This document shows positions 1-7,765 of a stretch of DNA of 64,000 nucleotides, one piece after another. Within the stretch, counting starts at the first letter, position 1; every line of letters begins with the position of its first letter. A program made the position numbers and the translations under genes. The notes below the pieces were generated by a model. It was not told the origin of the DNA, searched no databases, and saw only the letters and a program-made list of their open reading frames with translations. Source of the DNA: Paracoccaceae bacterium (lineage in GTDB: Bacteria > Pseudomonadota > Alphaproteobacteria > Rhodobacterales > Rhodobacteraceae); NCBI GenBank assembly GCA_020425125.1, contig JAGQRV010000002.1, positions 69,783 through 133,782 on the forward strand. Direction: 5' to 3'.

Positions 1-344
1 CGGTTCGCGTCGTCGCGACGCCGTCCGACGCGGACACCGCCAATCCGGCCTATTTCTGGCCCGAGGGATACCTTTACGTCGCCTTCTGCCTCAATGTGCG
101 CGGCCTTGTCCTCGAGCACGATTTCCAGGAGGAGCAGCATCGTCGCTCCGATCTTCAGGACACCCGGACCTGGTGGAGCTTCAAGGAAAACGTGGGCGAG
201 GACCCCTCGCGCGCCATTGCGTTCCTGGAATATTTTGCCGGGGAGGACCCGGACTGGGCGATGCCCGATCTCTTCCGCACCGGACGCGTCCGCCAGATCG
301 CCGGACGCTTCTACACCGAAGAACTTGTCAGGCTGTCGGACTGA
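1..344 (+). CDS. Hypothetical protein, C-terminal part (5' end outside window)
   Basis: An open frame enters the window (first full codon at position 3) and stops with TGA at 342-344, giving the last 113 or so residues of a protein. An internal GTG at 96 could serve as a start, but the frame is open and coding-like before it (for example the stretch YFWPEGYLYVAF), so I treat the gene as truncated by the window edge. The visible part is rich in acidic and aromatic residues and has no signal peptide or membrane segment. I do not recognise the family. The next gene follows on the same strand after about 120 bp. Confidence 0.55.
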   Translation, partial: VRVVATPSDADTANPAYFWPEGYLYVAFCLNVRGLVLEHDFQEEQHRRSDLQDTRTWWSFKENVGEDPSRAIAFLEYFAGEDPDWAMPDLFRTGRVRQIAGRFYTEELVRLSD

Positions 345-465
345 CCGGGGCGCGTGATCGGTCATCGGCCGCCGTCGGGCCCGGATCAAGTGGGGTGGCA
401 AATAGGCGGTGTTGCGTCCACGGCCATCGCCGCGCAGGGGCCAGCGCGCCCGAGACGCACCTGTC

Positions 466-1188
466 ATGATCAGCCGCCGACAGGCTGTCATCGCCCTGGG
501 CGTCGGGATCATGGTGGTCGCGGGACTGCCCAGAGTGGTCGAGACACTCCGAACAAATCCCAAGCTGCGTCCAGACCCCGACGTTCCCGGCTTTCGTCGT
601 CTCGAAAACGGCGCGATCACGCCCAGCCTGCCCCTGGCCGGGATAGGCGCCAACGATGCAGGGATCATGCCTGCCCCGCTCACGGATCTCTGTCACGCTC
701 TTTTCGACGCGCCCCGTGACCCGGATCGCTTGCCGATCGCCGTCTTCACCGACGTCAACTGCCCCTATTGCCGTCTCATGGAGCCCTGGCTTGCAGGGCT
801 TTCCCCGGATACCGTCGCCCTGACCTGGCACGATTTGCCGCTTCTTGGCGCGGGATCAACGGCCGCCGCGCGCGCGATCGCAGCGGCCGAGGCCCAGGAC
901 GCCGGGCCTGCCATGCGCGACCGGCTGCACCGAACCCGCTTCCTTGCCGACACCGCCTATGTCGAGGCGATCGCGTCAGGACTCGGGCTCGATCCTGTCC
1001 GGCTTCTTTCCGACATGGACAGCGCCACCACCGACGACCGCATCGCGCGGACACTGGGCCTTGCCATGCGTCTCGGACTGCCGGGAACGCCCGCGCTGGT
1101 GGTGGGCGACATCATTGCCGTCGGAGCCCTCAGTCGGAGCGATCTCGCGGCGCTGATCCGTGCGGCGCATCCGCCTGAGTGCCATTGA
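466..1188 (+). CDS. DsbA-family thioredoxin-fold protein, exported or membrane-anchored
   Basis: This 240-residue protein probably acts as a thiol:disulfide oxidoreductase or isomerase in the periplasm. Residues 1-22 (MISRRQAVIALGVG...) form a basic plus hydrophobic segment. Its twin arginine would also fit a Tat-type signal. A CPYC redox motif lies at residues 99-102 within FTDVNCPYCRLMEPW, and a cis-proline-type TPALVVGD stretch lies near the C-terminus; both are typical of the DsbA/thioredoxin-like fold. The frame is open upstream to 409, but the ATG at 466 directly precedes the signal-like segment and is the better start. No partner such as DsbB is in the window. The exact subfamily (DsbA, DsbG-like or a maturation factor) cannot be told. 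Confidence 0.82.
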   Translation: MISRRQAVIALGVGIMVVAGLPRVVETLRTNPKLRPDPDVPGFRRLENGAITPSLPLAGIGANDAGIMPAPLTDLCHALFDAPRDPDRLPIAVFTDVNCPYCRLMEPWLAGLSPDTVALTWHDLPLLGAGSTAAARAIAAAEAQDAGPAMRDRLHRTRFLADTAYVEAIASGLGLDPVRLLSDMDSATTDDRIARTLGLAMRLGLPGTPALVVGDIIAVGALSRSDLAALIRAAHPPECH

Positions 1189-1327
1189 GTGCTCCCGGTC
1201 CGGCGCATCCCCGCGGATTGCGCTTCGCCCCGCGCCATGTCAAAACCGCCCCGCCGGACGAGGATTGCCCGGGCCGCGACCGCGACCAGGCCGGACCCAG
1301 CATCCAGGACGGGACAGGGGCTTGACC

Positions 1328-1822
1328 ATGACCACATTCACCCCCGGCCCCGCGGCCGAGTTGGACCTGCGCCGGGCGCTCGGGACCTTCGCGACCGGAG
1401 TGACGGTCGTCACGACGATGGCACCGCACGGTCCCTGCGGCATTACTGCGAACAGCTTTTCCAGCGTGTCCCTCGATCCGCCGCTCGTCCTGTGGTCCGT
1501 AGGGCGCGAGTCCGACCGCTACGGCCTGTTCAGCTCGGCCCGATTCACCGCAATCCACGTCCTTGCCGAATCCCAGTACGGCCTTGCGCGACGCTTTGCC
1601 CGCAAGGGCAGCGATTTCGACGGGGTTGACTGGGAACTCGGAGCGGAACAGGTGCCGCTGCTTGAAGGTTGTCTCAGCCGTTTCGAGTGCGAACTCGCCG
1701 CGGACCACGAGGGCGGCGATCATCGGATTCTAATCTCCCGTGTCCATAGGGTCACCCTCGCCCCCGGCACGCCGCTGGTCTTCTCCGGCGGACACTTCGG
1801 CCGCTTCGCTACAGCCGTCTAG
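1328..1822 (+). CDS. Flavin reductase family protein
   Basis: This 164-residue protein resembles the FMN-binding flavin reductase domain (HpaC/RutF-type). That family reduces free FMN or FAD with NAD(P)H to feed two-component monooxygenases. Family hallmarks are visible: an N-terminal LRRALGTFATGVTVVTT segment, the GITANSFSSVSLDPPLVLWSV flavin-binding strand region (about residues 38-58), and a C-terminal PLVFSGGHFGRF segment. The length matches the family norm. The start is the ATG at 1328; the frame is open further upstream but lacks a convincing start. No monooxygenase partner is adjacent, so the substrate system is unknown. Confidence 0.85.
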   Translation: MTTFTPGPAAELDLRRALGTFATGVTVVTTMAPHGPCGITANSFSSVSLDPPLVLWSVGRESDRYGLFSSARFTAIHVLAESQYGLARRFARKGSDFDGVDWELGAEQVPLLEGCLSRFECELAADHEGGDHRILISRVHRVTLAPGTPLVFSGGHFGRFATAV

Positions 1823-1981
1823 GTCCCGCATTTCGAACCCGTCGAATTCTCCCGGTGGCAGGCCGGCCGATTAACTCTGCCGTACGGAATCCGATGGCGC
1901 TTGACGGCTCGCTAACCCCAGCGAAGGGACACTTGCCTCGTGTGGCGGACTTCGCTGCACTCTCATTCCGAGGCCGTGTCG

Positions 1982-2590
1982 ATGCTACCGAAACCACTGA
2001 TAGTCCTGCTCACCCTGGCGCTTGCTCTGGCCATGCACCCGGCGACGGCGCGGACGGTCAGCTACCAGGACTCCCATGGGAATTACAGAGATGGCGAGGA
2101 CCCGCGCAGGGACGACCGAACGTCCACGGATGACCACGACCGAGGCCGCGAGGTGGACGAGACCGATCACCGCCGCGACGAGCGCAGGTTCGACAGCTTT
2201 ATCGGAGACGCGGAGCGCCACGGCAACCGGTCCGAAGATCGCTCGCGGGAGTGGGACGAACGGACTGGCGGTGGAACAGGTCGCTCAGAGCGGCCGGGTC
2301 GAAACCGATGGGACCACGACGATTTCTCCTACCAGAGAGGCAGCGAAACCCGGCGCGGCGATCAGGTCCGATATGTCATGGGACATCACCCCGGATCAGA
2401 GCACGGTTATTACGAACGCGACCCAAAATCTCGGCACGGGGCCGACCATGGGCCGTCAGGCCTGACAGGATCGAACCGGCCGGCCGCATCGGTATCGCAG
2501 GTGCCGCTGCCGGGGACGTTGCCGCTGGCGCTGACCGGAATGGGCGCAATCGCCTTCCTGCTCCGCCACAGGCGGACGCAGAGGTCATGA
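1982..2590 (+). CDS. VPLPA-CTERM sorting-domain protein, highly charged
   Basis: This 202-residue protein has an N-terminal signal peptide (residues 1-24, MLPKPLIVLLTLALALAM...). A long, very hydrophilic middle (residues 25-165) is dominated by Asp, Arg, His, Glu and Gly. The C-terminus has a VPLPG motif at 174-178, a hydrophobic helix and a basic end (LLRHRR). This tripartite tail matches the VPLPA-CTERM sorting signal, a PEP-CTERM-like tag that exosortase-type systems process at the cell surface. The ATG at 1982 starts the signal peptide, and the 14 upstream in-frame residues do not look coding. The charged body matches no enzyme family I know. A second protein with the same tail follows immediately. 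Confidence 0.75.
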   Translation: MLPKPLIVLLTLALALAMHPATARTVSYQDSHGNYRDGEDPRRDDRTSTDDHDRGREVDETDHRRDERRFDSFIGDAERHGNRSEDRSREWDERTGGGTGRSERPGRNRWDHDDFSYQRGSETRRGDQVRYVMGHHPGSEHGYYERDPKSRHGADHGPSGLTGSNRPAASVSQVPLPGTLPLALTGMGAIAFLLRHRRTQRS

Positions 2591-2606
2591 TGCCGACAAT
2601 CCTAAC

Positions 2607-2645
2607 GAATTCAAAGGATCAATTAATCTCCCTATGATTGAATTC
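2607..2645. repeat. Inverted repeat between the two VPLPA-CTERM genes
   Basis: Two perfect 8-bp arms, GAATTCAA (2607-2614) and TTGAATTC (2638-2645), flank a 23-bp AT-rich spacer. The element lies in an unusually AT-rich 122-bp gap just upstream of the second VPLPA-CTERM gene. It could be an operator or an RNA hairpin, but no known binding motif was recognised. Confidence 0.35.
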
Positions 2646-2712
2646 ATCCACGCCTACACATAAGTCCATTGCGTGCCGAGGTGGCCGCCACCCTTCCAAG
2701 TCGAGTAGTCCC

Positions 2713-3318
2713 ATGACCCTGAGACCGGTTTTGTCCTGCCTTGCCGCTGCCCTTGCCATTGCGCTGGCGCTGCCAGCGATGGCCGCAACGGTCAACGAAG
2801 CCGACGCCGGACACGGCGACTTCGGCAACAATCCGAACCAGGCCGCGGTCTTCGGCATGGGAACCGATCTTGTGACCGGAACCCAAAAGACAAATGGGGA
2901 CAAGGACTATCTGACTTTCGAGGCCTTCGCGTCGGGGGCTGAGGCGATCGATTTCGTCTTCACCAATCCCGGCGGCACCTGGGGCGGCTTCAATTTCCGC
3001 CTGAAGGCGGACCCGTTCAAGAATTCCAACGACTGGAATCAGCTGCTCTATTCGGCCTCTGTCGATGGAGTCACCGACAGCACGCCGAAAACGATCAGCT
3101 ACGTCCTGAACGGCTATACCGGACCGCTTCACGTTGCCATCGACTTCTTCAATGCCGATTACCGGAACGGCGGCGGGCTGGTCTACAACATCACGACCCG
3201 GTACGCTGCGCCGTCTCCTGCACCTTCGCCATCGGCTGTCCCGCTTCCCGCCACGCTTCCGCTGGCTCTGGCCGGCCTTGCGGCGGTCGGCCTTGTGCGG
3301 CGCTTGCGCCGCAGCTGA
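2713..3318 (+). CDS. VPLPA-CTERM sorting-domain protein
   Basis: This 201-residue secreted protein has a clear signal peptide (residues 1-25, ending PAMAA). A beta-rich middle contains Asn/Gly/Asp segments (residues 26-163). A short Pro/Ser/Ala linker leads to a C-terminal VPLPA motif (176-180), a hydrophobic stretch and RRLRRS. The tail is a near-textbook VPLPA-CTERM signal for exosortase-type sorting. The chosen ATG at 2713 begins the signal peptide; the 25 residues in frame before it are not signal-like. The body resembles other secreted PEP-CTERM-type proteins of unknown role. No exosortase gene is in the window, so the processing enzyme must be elsewhere. Confidence 0.8.
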   Translation: MTLRPVLSCLAAALAIALALPAMAATVNEADAGHGDFGNNPNQAAVFGMGTDLVTGTQKTNGDKDYLTFEAFASGAEAIDFVFTNPGGTWGGFNFRLKADPFKNSNDWNQLLYSASVDGVTDSTPKTISYVLNGYTGPLHVAIDFFNADYRNGGGLVYNITTRYAAPSPAPSPSAVPLPATLPLALAGLAAVGLVRRLRRS

Positions 3319-3628
3319 CAGGCATCAGACGGGTTCGGTCAGCGACCCCGCGCCGGTGGCGCCATCGCCATTCGCAGGGCAAGGTCAAAAATTCCGCTTG
3401 TTCTTGGCATCTTGCGCAGACCCGACTGTCGCTGGCTATCGCCCCAAGGCGCCGCGATGGTGTCGGCGTGCGGCCGCGCCCGCCCGCGTAACGCCCCGGC
3501 GTCAACTTTTTTCGCACTTGCAGCAAAACACCTCTTGAATTGCTGCACTGCAGCATTCATATGTCGGTCACCGGGCAGACACGCCCGAACGGAAACCGAA
3601 TCCAAATCCTGAACGAGGAGCTTCAGAC
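3319..3628. other. Intergenic region upstream of the phasin gene
   Basis: This 310-bp stretch has no convincing gene; the short ORFs in it lack start signals and show no family features. It holds the phasin promoter region, a 15-bp PhaR-type palindrome at 3541-3555, and an AGGAG ribosome-binding site at 3616-3620, eight bases before the phasin ATG. Confidence 0.6.
3541..3555. promoter_or_regulatory. Putative PhaR operator (CTGC-N3-GCAG)
   Basis: TGCTGCACTGCAGCA is a perfect palindrome (7 + 1 + 7) whose core, CTGC-ACT-GCAG at 3543-3553, matches the CTGC-N3-GCAG site described for PhaR repressors in Rhodobacter/Paracoccus-type bacteria. It lies 74 bp before the phasin start codon. PhaR represses phasin synthesis until PHB granules appear. 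No phaR gene is in the window. Confidence 0.7.
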
Positions 3629-4078
3629 ATGGCCAAAGCCCAAGACTTCACCGCCATCTTCAAAGACCTGCCCTTCTCCTTCCCGGTGGACGAAGCCGCC
3701 GCCAAGGACGCCTGGAACAAGACTGCGAAGTTCAACGAGCAGTTCGCCAGCATCGCGCTGGACGCCGCCAACAAGGCCGGCGCCGTCTCCGAAAAAGCCG
3801 CCGCCGCGACCCTCGAGGGCCTGCGCGCCGTTTCGAAGGCCCGCCCCGAAGCGAAGGACTATCTGAGCGCCGTCGTCGAGTTCGGCAACGCCCAGACCGC
3901 TCTGGTTCGCGAAAGCGTCGAAACGCTCACCGAGGCCCTGAAGCAGGCTCAGACCGAAGCCACCGAGCTTCTGGTTTCGACCAGCAAGCAGGCCGCAGAA
4001 GACCTGAACAAGACCGCTTCCAAAGCCCAGACCAAGGTTACCGCCGCGGTCAAGAAGGCTGCCGAAGCCGCCGCCTGA
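3629..4078 (+). CDS. phaP: Phasin family protein
   Basis: This 149-residue alanine- and lysine-rich, almost wholly helical amphipathic protein fits phasins, which coat polyhydroxyalkanoate granules and control their size and number. The segment FNEQFASIALDAANKAGAVS and the later helical repeats (AVVEFGNAQTALVRESVETL) are typical of the phasin domain. The Ala/Lys-rich C-terminus (KVTAAVKKAAEAAA) is also common in the family. The start is fixed by AGGAG eight bases upstream. A PhaR-type palindrome lies 74 bp upstream and a strong terminator follows within about 45 bp, so the gene looks monocistronic. The PHB synthase genes are not in this window. Confidence 0.9.
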   Translation: MAKAQDFTAIFKDLPFSFPVDEAAAKDAWNKTAKFNEQFASIALDAANKAGAVSEKAAAATLEGLRAVSKARPEAKDYLSAVVEFGNAQTALVRESVETLTEALKQAQTEATELLVSTSKQAAEDLNKTASKAQTKVTAAVKKAAEAAA

Positions 4079-4122
4079 GGCAGGACTGGCAAAGGCGATC
4101 ACTCCCCCCCAGCGATCGCCTC

Positions 4123-4154
4123 AAGGGGCAGGCCCTCCGGCCTGCCCCTTTCTT
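4123..4154 (+). terminator. Rho-independent terminator after phaP
   Basis: A perfect 12-bp stem (AAGGGGCAGGCC at 4123-4134 with its complement at 4139-4150) with a 4-nt loop is followed by TCTTTG. A second GC-rich inverted repeat (GGCGATC / GATCGCC, about 4094-4120) lies just before it. Confidence 0.85.
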
Positions 4155-4625
4155 TGTGTCCGGAGCGATGCAAGGCTTGCGATGTCGCCGATCAGGTCGG
4201 CCGATCCAGCCTGAAAACCGGCCCTCCCACGCGACATTGCGCGGAAGTGCAGACTTCTGTTAGCGCTATGCTTTTGCGCCGGAATTTTCCGTTCGCGGGG
4301 AAGATTCCGGCGTCCGGCGCTTATGTCACACCATTAGGGGGGACCACGTTCGCGACCTCCTGCGGTAATAAAGTTGCAACCGGGCCATCCGAGAGGCGCG
4401 CAAGCGTCGGAAACCTTTGAGTAAAGACATCGACGGTGAAGACGATTAACTGATTTTCCGCACCCCGGAAAACGTCTTCACAGAAAATGCCTTCCTTATT
4501 CATAGGTTATTCCGCGTTTTGCACGGCGTGGTATTGTATCGGCGGGACATCCGGTGCCGGCTCCGTGAGGTAGAAACGCCCCGCGGACTCGGGTTGGAGG
4601 ATAGGATTTCGATGGGAGGACTCAG
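4155..4625. other. Intergenic region upstream of acsA with an inverted repeat
   Basis: No gene is convincing in this 471-bp gap. It contains an inverted repeat with perfect 9-bp arms (CGCCGGAAT at 4277-4285, ATTCCGGCG at 4304-4312) and an 18-bp spacer. An AT-richer stretch at about 4340-4500 probably carries the acsA promoter. A strong GGGAGGA ribosome-binding site (4614-4620) lies five bases before the acsA ATG. I did not find a motif that names the regulator. Confidence 0.45.
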
Positions 4626-6590
4626 ATGACGAGCCAGAGCCAGGACAATGCCACCTATGCGCCGAGCGCCGATTTCGTCGCCAACGCGCATGTTGACGCC
4701 GCGAAATACGACGAACTTTATGCCGCATCGATCGCCGATCCGGAGGCTTTCTGGGGCGAACAGGGCAAGATCCTCGAATGGATCAAGCCCTACACCAAGG
4801 TAAAGAGCACCGACTTCACGATGGGTTCGGTCTCTGTGAAGTGGTTCGAGGACGGCACGCTCAACGTCTGCCACAACTGCGTTGACCGTCACCTAGCGAC
4901 CCGCGGCGATCAGACCGCGATCATTTTCGAGCCGGACGATCCGAACGAACCGGCCAAGCACATCACCTACAAGACGCTGCACCACGAAGTCGGCAAGATG
5001 GCCGCCGTGCTGGAAAAGCTTGGCGTCCGCAAAGGCGACCGGGTCATCATCTACCTCCCGATGATTCCTGAAGCCGCCTATGCGATGCTGGCCTGCACGC
5101 GGATCGGCGCGATCCATTCCATCGTCTTCGCCGGCTTCTCACCCGATGCGCTGGCGGCCCGCGTGAACGGCTGCGACGCCAAGGTCGTGATCACGGCCGA
5201 CGAAGCGCCCCGTGGCGGACGCAAGACCCCGCTGAAGACCAATGCCGACCAGGCGCTTCTGCACTGCAAGGACTCGGTGAAGCTGCTCGTGGTCAAGCGG
5301 ACCGGCGGACAGACCACCTGGGTCGAAGGCCGCGATTACGACTACAGCGAACTTCGCAACGACGTCAGCCACATCGTCCGCGCGGTCGAGATGAACGCCG
5401 AGGATCCGCTGTTCATCCTCTACACCTCGGGCTCCACCGGCCAGCCGAAGGGCGTCGTGCACACGACGGGCGGCTATCTGGTCTATGCGGCACTGACCCA
5501 TAAGGTGGTCTTCGACTATCATGACGGCGACGTCTTCTGGTGCACCGCGGATGTCGGCTGGGTGACCGGCCACAGCTACATCGTCTACGGCCCCCTCGCC
5601 AACGGCGCCACGACCATCATGTTCGAAGGTGTGCCGACCTATCCGGATGCCGGACGGTTCTGGGCTGTCTGCGAAAAGCACAAGGTCAACCAGTTCTACA
5701 CCGCGCCCACCGCGATCCGCGCGCTGATGGGCAAGGGTCCGGAATTCGTCGACAAGTACGATCTGAGCAGCCTCAAGCTTCTTGGCACGGTCGGCGAGCC
5801 GATTAACCCGGAAGCCTGGAACTGGTACAACGACCATGTCGGCAAGGGCACCTGCCCGATCGTCGACACCTGGTGGCAGACCGAAACCGGCGGGCACCTG
5901 CTGACGCCGCTGCCCGGCGCCCACGCCGCCAAGCCCGGGGCCGCAATGAAGCCGTTCTTCGGCGTGCTGCCGGTGGTCCTCGACCCGCAATCGGGCGAGG
6001 AAATCAACGAGACCGCGACCGAAGGCGTGCTGGCAATCAAGGACAGCTGGCCCGCCCAGATGCGCACCGTCTGGGGCGACCACGAGCGCTTCGAGAAGAC
6101 CTATTTCGAACAGTACAAGGGCTACTACTTCTCGGGCGACGGCTGCCGCCGCGATGCCGATGGCGACTACTGGATCACCGGCCGGGTCGATGACGTGATC
6201 AACGTGTCGGGACACCGGATGGGTACGGCAGAGGTGGAAAGCGCGCTCGTGGCACATGCCAAGGTCGCCGAAGCCGCCGTCGTCGGTTATCCGCACAACG
6301 TGAAGGGTCAGGGCATCTATTGCTACGTCACCCTGATGGCGGACGTGGAGCCCACAGAGGAGTTGCGCAAGGAACTGCGTGACTGGGTGCGCACGGAGAT
6401 CGGCCCGATCGCCAGCCCGGACCTGATCCAGTGGGCGCCCGGCCTTCCGAAGACTCGCTCGGGCAAGATCATGCGGCGCATCCTGCGCAAGATCGCCGAA
6501 AACGACTTCGGCAGCCTCGGCGACACCTCGACGCTGGCAGAGCCGGCAGTGGTCGACGATCTGATCGAAAACCGGATGAACCGGGGCTGA
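4626..6590 (+). CDS. acsA: Acetyl-CoA synthetase (AMP-forming)
   Basis: This 654-residue cytoplasmic enzyme converts acetate, ATP and CoA to acetyl-CoA, AMP and PPi. The adenylate-forming signature [11 protein letters not shown] begins at residue 266. The tail motif [13 protein letters not shown] places the lysine that is acetylated in homologues at residue 614. The length (about 650) and the N-terminal segment [18 protein letters not shown] are characteristic of Acs rather than other acyl-CoA ligases. A GGGAGGA ribosome-binding site supports the ATG at 4626. Adenylate kinase starts within about 22 bp downstream, a sensible partner because it recycles the AMP made here. The long upstream region suggests its own regulated promoter. 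Confidence 0.97.
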   Translation: MTSQSQDNATYAPSADFVANAHVDAAKYDELYAASIADPEAFWGEQGKILEWIKPYTKVKSTDFTMGSVSVKWFEDGTLNVCHNCVDRHLATRGDQTAIIFEPDDPNEPAKHITYKTLHHEVGKMAAVLEKLGVRKGDRVIIYLPMIPEAAYAMLACTRIGAIHSIVFAGFSPDALAARVNGCDAKVVITADEAPRGGRKTPLKTNADQALLHCKDSVKLLVVKRTGGQTTWVEGRDYDYSELRNDVSHIVRAVEMNAEDPLFILYTSGSTGQPKGVVHTTGGYLVYAALTHKVVFDYHDGDVFWCTADVGWVTGHSYIVYGPLANGATTIMFEGVPTYPDAGRFWAVCEKHKVNQFYTAPTAIRALMGKGPEFVDKYDLSSLKLLGTVGEPINPEAWNWYNDHVGKGTCPIVDTWWQTETGGHLLTPLPGAHAAKPGAAMKPFFGVLPVVLDPQSGEEINETATEGVLAIKDSWPAQMRTVWGDHERFEKTYFEQYKGYYFSGDGCRRDADGDYWITGRVDDVINVSGHRMGTAEVESALVAHAKVAEAAVVGYPHNVKGQGIYCYVTLMADVEPTEELRKELRDWVRTEIGPIASPDLIQWAPGLPKTRSGKIMRRILRKIAENDFGSLGDTSTLAEPAVVDDLIENRMNRG

Positions 6591-6612
6591 GCGGATGCAC
6601 GGAGCAACTGAC

Positions 6613-7284
6613 GTGACCACGACACCCGCCGTCCTGATCCTTCTCGGCCCCCCAGGGGCCGGCAAGGGCACACAGGCCCGGATGCTCGAAGAGAAGTTCG
6701 GCCTCGTTCAACTGTCCACCGGCGATCTGCTGCGCGCGGCGGTGGCTGCCGGGACCGAAGCGGGCAAGAAGGCCAAGGCCGTGATGGAGGCAGGCGCGCT
6801 CGTCTCGGACGACATCGTCCTGGCCATCCTGCGCGACCGCATGGCCGAGCCCGATGTCGCCAAGGGGGTCATCCTCGACGGATTTCCGCGGACCGCGGCG
6901 CAGGCAAGCGCGCTTGACAGTCTGCTGGCCGAAAGCGGCCAGAAGATCAACGCGGCGATCTCTCTCGAGGTCGAGGACGACGCCATGGTGGAGCGGGTTT
7001 CAGGCCGCTATACCTGCGCCGAATGCGGCGAGGGCTACCACGACACCTTCAAGGTGCCCGAAAAGGCCGGCGTCTGCGACAAGTGCGGCAGTACCGAGTT
7101 CAAGCGCCGCGCCGACGACAATGCCGAAACGGTCCGCTCCCGGCTGGAGGCGTACCATGCCCAGACCGCCCCGCTGATCGACTACTACGCCGCGAAGGGC
7201 GTTCTCAAGCGGATCGACGCGATGGGCGAAATCGAAGCCGTCGCGGCGGCCCTCGACTCGATCGTCAAGGCCAGCACGGCCTGA
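6613..7284 (+). CDS. adk: Adenylate kinase
   Basis: This protein (about 223 residues) interconverts ATP + AMP and 2 ADP. It has the P-loop GPPGAGKGT near the N-terminus, the AMP-binding STGDLLRAAV segment and the DGFPRTAAQA motif. The long-form LID domain carries a Cys4 zinc-type site (CAEC and CDKC). I prefer the GTG at 6613, which has GGAG at 6601-6604 and leaves eight residues before the core fold. An in-frame ATG at 6595 would add six residues and start 4 bp after the acsA stop. The tight spacing suggests co-transcription with acsA, which produces AMP. Two GC-rich inverted repeats follow the gene. Confidence 0.95.
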   Translation: MTTTPAVLILLGPPGAGKGTQARMLEEKFGLVQLSTGDLLRAAVAAGTEAGKKAKAVMEAGALVSDDIVLAILRDRMAEPDVAKGVILDGFPRTAAQASALDSLLAESGQKINAAISLEVEDDAMVERVSGRYTCAECGEGYHDTFKVPEKAGVCDKCGSTEFKRRADDNAETVRSRLEAYHAQTAPLIDYYAAKGVLKRIDAMGEIEAVAAALDSIVKASTA

Positions 7285-7290
7285 CTCGAA

Positions 7291-7312
7291 CCGGCGCCCG
7301 AAGCGGCGCCGG
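7291..7312 (+). terminator. GC-rich hairpin after adk (weak terminator candidate)
   Basis: CCGGCGCC (7291-7298) and GGCGCCGG (7305-7312) form an 8-bp stem with a 6-nt loop, seven bases after the adk stop. There is no T tract, so intrinsic termination is uncertain. Confidence 0.35.
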
Positions 7313-7331
7313 CCCCAAACCCAAACATTCG

Positions 7332-7377
7332 CCTCGCCGACCTTAACCCGGGCCATCCTGGCCCGGGACCGGCGAGG
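7332..7377 (+). other. Large two-part hairpin between adk and the DUF4212 gene
   Basis: An outer 8-bp stem (CCTCGCCG 7332-7339 with CGGCGAGG 7370-7377) encloses an inner 9-bp stem (CCCGGGCCA 7347-7355 with TGGCCCGGG 7359-7367) closed by a 3-nt loop. The structure ends 25 bp before the next start codon. It could end the adk transcript or structure the leader of the next gene. Confidence 0.4.
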
Positions 7378-7402
7378 TGTGTCGAGCCCGGGAGAAACCG
7401 CC

Positions 7403-7765
7403 ATGGCGGACAAATCCTCGCATGAAGCTCACTGCAAGGCCCATCTACGCATCCTGAGGACCTGCCTTCTCGCCTGGTTCGTTGCCGCGCTCGGCATCAG
7501 CCTGCTCGTCGCGCCGTTCCTGACCGGATTGCAGTTGTTCCACATCGACATCGGACATTGGCTGGCGCAGCAAGGTCCCGCTCTTGCCTTCTTCGTCCTG
7601 ATCCTCGTCTACGCCTGGCGCATCTCTCTGATCGGCAGAACACGCGTCCGGCGGCGCGCCCGATACCGCGCAATGAGGATCCGGCAGATGTTCAGGCCGG
7701 TCCGCCAGGACCATGTCGCAGCCGCCCAACGAGTCCGGACGGAAAGAAGCGCACGCACAAGATGA
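7403..7765 (+). CDS. DUF4212 small symporter subunit with aberrant C-terminus
   Basis: Residues 14-73 match the DUF4212 family, the small two-helix partner of sodium:solute (acetate-type) symporters. Two hydrophobic helices (about 20-42 and 58-72) flank a FHIDIGHWLAQQGPALAFF segment that ends in YAWRI. Family members normally stop 10-20 residues after this point. Here the frame runs on for about 45 strongly basic residues and overlaps the end of the convergent livM gene by 74 bp. The large symporter subunit that should follow is absent. I infer that the 3' end and the partner were lost by rearrangement at the junction with the liv operon. The location downstream of acsA fits an ancestral acetate-uptake role. 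Confidence 0.6.
   Translation: MADKSSHEAHCKAHLRILRTCLLAWFVAALGISLLVAPFLTGLQLFHIDIGHWLAQQGPALAFFVLILVYAWRISLIGRTRVRRRARYRAMRIRQMFRPVRQDHVAAAQRVRTERSARTR

Noticed and set aside
4154-4420. 88-codon ORF in the acsA upstream region
   Set aside because: No ribosome-binding site, and it starts within the T-rich end of the phaP terminator; codon use is unlike neighbouring genes.
5139-6671. 510-codon minus-strand ORF opposite acsA
   Set aside because: acsA is unambiguous, and the antisense frame has no start signal or family motif.
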